From: JACQFZ01 sp036396275
GTDB lineage: Bacteria; Pseudomonadota; Gammaproteobacteria; Acidiferrobacterales; Sulfurifustaceae
Reading direction: 5' to 3'
NCBI GenBank assembly: GCA_036396275.1
Contig: DASWLD010000069.1
Location: forward strand, 1-19,422
DNA length: 19,422 nt
Positions 15,204 to 19,422 of the stretch are shown here, one piece after another. The notes under the pieces were generated by a model. It worked only from the letters and a program-made list of their open reading frames with translations, searched no databases and was not told the origin of the DNA. Every line of letters starts with the position of its first letter. The stretch's first letter is position 1. The translations under genes and the position numbers were made by a program.

Positions 15204-16157
15204 ATGGCGCTTCCACCGACCGCGCGGATTTCGTTCCGCGCCGAACCGACGGGCGGCGCCATTAAGCCCGAGCCGGACGATGCCCAGTATCGCGCGATCG
15301 TCGGGCGGCGCGCGCTGCTGCTGCTCATTCACGGGTATAACAACGACCTCGCCGCCGGCGAGGACGCGTTTCGCGGCTTCGAACGCGTGCAACGGGAACT
15401 CGCCGGCATCGGCGAGGACGACCCGGTTGCGGGCGGAAAAATCGTACAGATCTATTGGCCGGGAGACGCCGACTGGGGAATCATGTCACCGCTTTACTAT
15501 CCGTGGAGCGTCGAAAGAGCGTGCGACACGGCCAAGGCGCTCGCGCAAGTACTGGCGCGCGCGGCGCGCGAGGGCGGACACAAAGAAATCGATATCGTGG
15601 CTCATTCGATGGGATCGCGATTGGCGTTCGAGCTGCTGCGCGAATTGCAAAACGCCGGCGATATTACCGTCAGCCGCATGGTGTTAATGGCCGGCGCCGT
15701 TCCGACGTTCATGCTCGAACCGACGCCGGATAAGCGCGAACTTCGCGCCGCGTTCGATTCGGTGCTCGCCGACGCCGGCATGAGCCTGCACTCGGGCGAC
15801 GACATGGTGCTGGCGATGGCGTTCCCGCTCGGTCAATCGATCGCGCCCGGCGAGGAAGGATTTTTTCCGACCGCGCTCGGTCACGAACACTTCACCGACG
15901 CACCCGCGCGTCTGTCGCAGGACGAAATCACCGGCGCCGGACACTCGGACTACTGGGGATGGCGCGATCAAGAAGACGCACGGCGCTGCGCACGCGCGGC
16001 AAATTCGATAATTAAAACGTTTCTGCGCCTTGAACCAATCGGCGCACGTGTCACGGCGCAGCGCGAAACCACCGAACGGGAATCGCCGCCTTCGCGCGAA
16101 ACCGGTGCGGCTCGTGAAACCGCCGGCTATTCGCAAACCGAGTGGCCGACGTATTGA
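15204..16157 (+). CDS. Alpha/beta hydrolase (DUF900/lipase-like)
   Basis: The 317-residue protein has an alpha/beta-hydrolase core: a strand leading to LLLIHGYNND (39-48, oxyanion-hole HG), the nucleophile elbow IVAHSMGSRLAF (131-142, Ser135), and a late His247 in GAGHSDYW that is a reasonable catalytic histidine. The HGYNN and AHSMGS style resembles DUF900-type esterases of unknown substrate. The elbow is AHSMG instead of GHSMG. There is no signal peptide, so it is probably cytoplasmic or bound to the partner membrane protein. The last 40 residues are polar and low in complexity (TAQRETTERESPPSRE). It is convergent with the HEXXH-protein gene, 32 nt away. Confidence 0.88.
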   Translation: MALPPTARISFRAEPTGGAIKPEPDDAQYRAIVGRRALLLLIHGYNNDLAAGEDAFRGFERVQRELAGIGEDDPVAGGKIVQIYWPGDADWGIMSPLYYPWSVERACDTAKALAQVLARAAREGGHKEIDIVAHSMGSRLAFELLRELQNAGDITVSRMVLMAGAVPTFMLEPTPDKRELRAAFDSVLADAGMSLHSGDDMVLAMAFPLGQSIAPGEEGFFPTALGHEHFTDAPARLSQDEITGAGHSDYWGWRDQEDARRCARAANSIIKTFLRLEPIGARVTAQRETTERESPPSRETGAARETAGYSQTEWPTY

Positions 16158-16189
16158 TCGGAACGTAGCGTGCGCCGCGCGGCCGGTTC

Positions 16190-16726
16190 CTATCCGGTCG
16201 TCGCGCGTACGGCATGCCCCACGTACTTCGAGCCTGAAGGCAACTCGGCGTCGCGACAGCGCCACGTCGGCTCATCGTTTTCGGTGAGCAACCCATGTCG
16301 GACGAGCCACGCGTGCGCGTCGTCTGCGTCGCGCGTGAACCACGCATGGGCGCAACCCAGTCGAAACGTGTAGCCCCACGCGTCCATATCCGCGCAAATC
16401 TCCGCGGCGCCCACGCCGAGTTGCCGCGCCAACACGATTTGCAGGTAACACACCGCATCTTCCTCCGCGAATTCACCGCCGGCGTCGGTGTGCAGCCGCG
16501 ACCGCCGCGCGACATCCATGCAGATAACGTGCGCGGCTTCGTGCAGCGCGGAATGCAGCGGCGTATCGCGGCGCACGTGGACCGCGGCGCCGACCAGACC
16601 CGCTTCGGGTTCGCCCCAGTAGCTGCCCGGTATGGGCGTGTCAGGCGTGACCTCCTCAAGCCGCATGCGGTAGCGCGCCAACAAACCGCGCAAGCGATCC
16701 ACGACGTTGCTGTCACAAGCGATCAC
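16190..16726 (-). CDS. HEXXH putative zinc metalloprotease-like protein
   Basis: The 178-residue soluble protein contains LHSALHEAAHVICM with the zinc motif H62-E-A-A-H66, followed at 88-90 by EED in EFAEEDAVCYLQIVLARQLG, a candidate third-ligand glutamate on the next helix. This arrangement is seen in gluzincin-like peptidases, including short ImmA/IrrE-type ones, but no substrate or inhibitor domain is visible. The C-terminus is rich in Trp and Cys (WGYTFRLGCAHAWF). The start is a GTG without a strong ribosome site. It lies 29 nt downstream of the exporter gene on the same strand, so it may close that transcript. The peptidase function is inference from the motif. Confidence 0.75.
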   Translation of the reverse strand: MIACDSNVVDRLRGLLARYRMRLEEVTPDTPIPGSYWGEPEAGLVGAAVHVRRDTPLHSALHEAAHVICMDVARRSRLHTDAGGEFAEEDAVCYLQIVLARQLGVGAAEICADMDAWGYTFRLGCAHAWFTRDADDAHAWLVRHGLLTENDEPTWRCRDAELPSGSKYVGHAVRATTG

Positions 16727-16755
16727 GGCGGCATTTAAGAATCGATGCAGGTCCG

Positions 16756-17664
16756 TTAATTTGGCTTGCGAACGACCAGCGCCACACCGAGTACCGCCAC
16801 CGCCATGCCGATGATCGCCGACCCGGACAGGGACTCACCGAACAACATCCAGGCCATGAGCGCCGTTACCGGCGGCGTGAGATAGAAAAGCCCGACGACC
16901 CGCGTTGCCGCGCCGTGTCGAATCAAAATAAAAAGGAGAAAAATCGCACCGAACGACAACACCACCGCCGACCATCCGAGCGCGAACACGAGCGGTATGC
17001 CCCAATCCATGCGTCCATTTTCGAACACGAGCGCAAACGGCAGCGTAACCGCAAACGCGGCGGCGTATTGAATCAGGGCGCCGGTACGCAGATCGAAGGA
17101 AGGACAGAACCGCTTTTGATAAAGCGTGCCGGCGGTAATGCTAAGCAGCGCCATAATCGAGAGGGCTACGCTCGCGCCGGACAAACCGGTTAGCGAGACG
17201 CGGTTGGAGAGCACCAGCGCGACGCCCGCCAGGCCCAGCACGAACCCGGTCCATTGCCGCGCGCCGACGCGCTCTCCGATCCACGGTCCGGTAAGCGCCG
17301 TTAGCACGGGTTGCAGACCGACGATCAACGCCGCGAGTCCGGCTGACATTCCGAGATATATTGCCGTCCAAACACCCGCGAGATATCCGGCATGTACCAA
17401 CACGCCGGCGATCGCGATGTGGCCAACCGACGCCCGCGAACGCGGCCATGTGGCGCCGCCGATTCTGATGAGCGCCAACAGCAACACCAGCGATATGACG
17501 TAGCGCCATTCGAGGAAAGTCAGCGGCGAGGCATGCAGCGCGCCGAGCTTGGAAACGACAAACCCGGTACTCCAAAGGATAACGAAAAGGCCAGGTGCCA
17601 CCCGAACAATCAACGAGCCATCGGACGCCGCCGCGCCATTCTTTGCGGCTGGGGTGGTAGACAT
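16756..17664 (-). CDS. EamA/DMT-superfamily transporter
   Basis: The 302-residue inner-membrane protein has ten predicted helices in two EamA repeats: FVILWSTGFVVSKLGALHASPLTFLEWRY opens the first, and the second runs through LSITAGTLYQKRF to FYLTPPVTALMAWMLFGESLSGSAIIGMAVAVLGVALV. Such proteins export metabolites or amino acids; the substrate is not predictable. The short charged C-terminus (RKPN) is typical. The upstream 226 nt to the regulator gene contain no other recognisable feature. Confidence 0.93.
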   Translation of the reverse strand: MSTTPAAKNGAAASDGSLIVRVAPGLFVILWSTGFVVSKLGALHASPLTFLEWRYVISLVLLLALIRIGGATWPRSRASVGHIAIAGVLVHAGYLAGVWTAIYLGMSAGLAALIVGLQPVLTALTGPWIGERVGARQWTGFVLGLAGVALVLSNRVSLTGLSGASVALSIMALLSITAGTLYQKRFCPSFDLRTGALIQYAAAFAVTLPFALVFENGRMDWGIPLVFALGWSAVVLSFGAIFLLFILIRHGAATRVVGLFYLTPPVTALMAWMLFGESLSGSAIIGMAVAVLGVALVVRKPN

Positions 17665-17890
17665 TGGCCAAGATCAGCTTGCTAAGGCGCCGCAGTTTAC
17701 CCTATGCGCCGGCGGCGGTCGCCCCGACCGCATTGATTGCCCCCCGCCGTGTCATTCACCCGGCAGCGACTTTCGGCGGCTTCTTTATCGACTCGGCGGC
17801 GGATCGGCGAGCCCCGCCGGCGCGGATACCGCACATCGAGTTCGGATTCGTCGACGCGATGCACCGCGATCGAAGGGCTTGGCGAATAAC

Positions 17891-18631
17891 CTATGCGGAA
17901 CTGTCCGGACCTTCCGGTTCCAAGGAAAAGCGAAACCGACGCGTGTCGATCGGCCTGTCGGGCAGCACGCGAAACACGCAGCGGCCGTTGCCGGCTTGGA
18001 ACTTTTCCTCGCGTACTACACTCACGCCGAGCAATCGCTCGAGCGCGGACACCGTGACGCTGCATAGCGCGGGACGGCGGGTCGCGACGTTCAGGAACGG
18101 ACAATTGCGCTCGATCAGGCGAATACCGTTGCGTCCGATCTCGACCGACATGTATGGATCGCCGCCTCCGTAAATTTCCTGCAGCGCCGTTACGCGCTCC
18201 TTGAGCGACTTGTTCTCAAGCCGCGGCGCCCACTCTTGCACGCGTTTATCGGTAAACGCCGTAAGCACTTGCTTCAGCGCCTGCGGACCCAGCCGTTCGG
18301 TCAACGCGTCGATCAGTTCGACCGTAAGCTCGTCGTAGTTCTTCGGAAAAAGGTGGTCGCCGGCGCGCGTGAGAACGTAGCGCGCCAGCGGTCGGCCGGC
18401 GGCCGCGCGCGCCGCGCGCAGTACGCGCTTCTCGACCTTGCCTTCCTTTTCCAGCTGCGTCAGGTGCTGGCGCGCGCCTTCGTAACTGATGTGCAGATGC
18501 GCGGCGACATCGGCGACACCGCCGCCGTGGCGATGTTTCAGAAAGGCCAAGATCGATCGGCGGGCGTTGGCCGGGACGTCGGTTCGCGGTCCGGCGGCGG
18601 CCACCTTCGTTCGTCTGCTTTTCTGATTCAT
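17891..18631 (-). CDS. SufR-like DeoR/ArsR-type winged-helix regulator lacking one cluster cysteine
   Basis: The ATG at 18631 is chosen because the domain starts soon after; the longer frame to 18790 adds only unrelated sequence overlapping the next gene. The 246 residues have a winged-helix domain (about 22-92, with DVAAHLHISYEGARQHLTQLEKEGKVEKR) and a C-terminal domain typical of SufR-type iron-sulfur repressors: NCPFLNVATRRPALC and GNGRCVFRV. Cys177, Cys190 and Cys218 fit three of the four usual ligands. The fourth position, eight residues before Cys218, is Lys210. It may therefore bind an altered cluster or none. It follows the DUF2231 gene by 26 nt and precedes the exporter gene. Confidence 0.88.
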   Translation of the reverse strand: MNQKSRRTKVAAAGPRTDVPANARRSILAFLKHRHGGGVADVAAHLHISYEGARQHLTQLEKEGKVEKRVLRAARAAAGRPLARYVLTRAGDHLFPKNYDELTVELIDALTERLGPQALKQVLTAFTDKRVQEWAPRLENKSLKERVTALQEIYGGGDPYMSVEIGRNGIRLIERNCPFLNVATRRPALCSVTVSALERLLGVSVVREEKFQAGNGRCVFRVLPDRPIDTRRFRFSLEPEGPDSSA

Positions 18632-18657
18632 CCGAGTCGCTGCCTGAAATGTTATCG

Positions 18658-19122
18658 CTACCGCTTGCCGGTTGAAGGCGTGCGGTCGTGCCCCGCCCGA
18701 CCCATGCCGTGGCGATAAACGAGTGTACCACCCAACCAACCGCCCGCGGCGAGCAGCGCGGCCCCACCCAAGCCAAGCGCGATTGCCCACGGCGAGGGAG
18801 CCGTCGTCGATCCGCCGAGCGCACGCAGAAGCCAGCTGGCGCCAAAGGCCGCGGTCGCGCTAACCATCACCAGCATATGCGTTGCCGCGGTATCGATCCC
18901 CGGCTGGTCCGGCGCCAGTCCCGCGTACTCGACGAAGCCGGTTGCGATTGCCGCGAGCGACACGACGAGCCCCAGCGCCAAACACCAATATGCCATCTGC
19001 CACCACAGCGGATCCGGCCGCCACCAACTCACGAGGTCCCAGAAAACCGCGGCTAACCAAAGCGCCAGCGGGAAGTGAACCAACGCCGGGTGCAACGGAT
19101 GGCCGGCGACGCGCAGCGGCAT
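18658..19122 (-). CDS. DUF2231-family membrane protein
   Basis: The 154-residue protein has four hydrophobic helices and the DUF2231 signatures GHPLHPALVHFPLALW (7-22) and GGWLGGTLVYRHGMG near the C-terminus. Histidines at the helix starts resemble heme or metal ligands, and members are often found near redox membrane proteins. The function is not established. It lies 15 nt after the small membrane-protein gene and 26 nt before the SufR-like gene, so the three are probably co-transcribed. This suggests redox or iron-sulfur stress control; that is inference. Confidence 0.9.
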   Translation of the reverse strand: MPLRVAGHPLHPALVHFPLALWLAAVFWDLVSWWRPDPLWWQMAYWCLALGLVVSLAAIATGFVEYAGLAPDQPGIDTAATHMLVMVSATAAFGASWLLRALGGSTTAPSPWAIALGLGGAALLAAGGWLGGTLVYRHGMGRAGHDRTPSTGKR

Positions 19123-19137
19123 GACTGACCGGCCCGA

Positions 19138-19422
19138 TCAGACGGCGAGAATGGCGAAGAGCAGCAATCCGAAAGCGACCACGGCCACGAGCGCATGAAT
19201 GACGACGACGGCGCTCGGGAGGCGCTTCTTGCGCAAATGAAAACTCACGAGAAAGAACCCGCCCAGCGCCGCGACGACAAACAGCCCCAACGCCCACGCG
19301 AGGACGGTGCCGGCACCGACTTGAATGACACCCCAAATTAGAACCAGCAGTGCGCTCGCCGCAAGAATGCCGTGCAGCGCCGCCAGCACCCCCGGGGGAT
19401 TTCGATCCTGCATGAAGTGCAT
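19138..19422 (-). CDS. Small three-helix membrane protein, at window edge
   Basis: The 94-residue frame has three hydrophobic helices (about 10-34, 36-61 and 70-94). An ATG coincides with the last three bases of the window and another lies three codons later (MQDRNPPG). The true start may lie beyond the window, so the gene may be incomplete here. The product is hydrophobic to its last residue (FAILAV). I do not recognise a named family. It overlaps in layout with the DUF2231 gene, 15 nt away. Confidence 0.75.
   Translation of the reverse strand: MHFMQDRNPPGVLAALHGILAASALLVLIWGVIQVGAGTVLAWALGLFVVAALGGFFLVSFHLRKKRLPSAVVVIHALVAVVAFGLLLFAILAV

Noticed and set aside
17664..18173. A 169-codon plus-strand frame between the exporter and regulator genes
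   Set aside because: Most of it is antisense to the SufR-like gene and its composition is Arg/Pro/Ser-rich noise.

Overview
The window is GC-rich, densely coded bacterial DNA from a Gram-negative. It encodes two beta-barrel outer-membrane proteins, a LolA-fold periplasmic protein, a lipoprotein, a RecQ helicase, an MHYT sensor and a chemoreceptor. The gene styles point to an environmental gammaproteobacterium or close relative; this is inference, since no rRNA or tRNA gene is present. GTG starts are frequent. Long antisense open frames are common and are treated as GC-bias shadows.

Layout. (1) Bases 1-5503, minus strand: one operon, read from the right as LolA-like periplasmic protein, two FtsX/MacB-type permeases, a LolD-like ATPase and an outer-membrane beta-barrel. 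Junctions are 3-15 nt except one, which holds a 100-bp hairpin repeat; a second repeat family follows the last gene. This looks like a dedicated trans-envelope lipid or lipoprotein export line. It starts just behind what appears to be a ferredoxin gene remnant. (2) Bases 5746-7506, plus strand: a chemoreceptor with almost no periplasmic part and a C-terminal Cache domain, preceded by a good sigma-54 promoter candidate and followed by a bidirectional terminator. (3) Bases 7527-9100, minus strand: a porin gene behind a PHO-box-like promoter, with a small aromatic-rich lipoprotein gene immediately downstream. (4) Bases 9129-14053, minus strand: a BPSS1780-like membrane protein, a MITE-like palindromic element, an orphan MHYT sensor, recQ and an AEC-family carrier. 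(5) Bases 14442-16157, plus strand: a two-gene operon of an unrecognised membrane protein and an alpha/beta hydrolase. (6) Bases 16190-19422, minus strand: an HExxH putative metalloprotease, an EamA/DMT exporter, a SufR-like regulator lacking one expected cluster cysteine, a DUF2231 membrane protein and a small membrane protein reaching the window edge.

The most interesting points are the five-gene envelope export operon, the MITE-like element with CTAG flanks that supplies the stop codon of the MHYT gene, the putative PHO box on the porin, the chemoreceptor architecture, and the membrane protein/hydrolase pair of unknown function.
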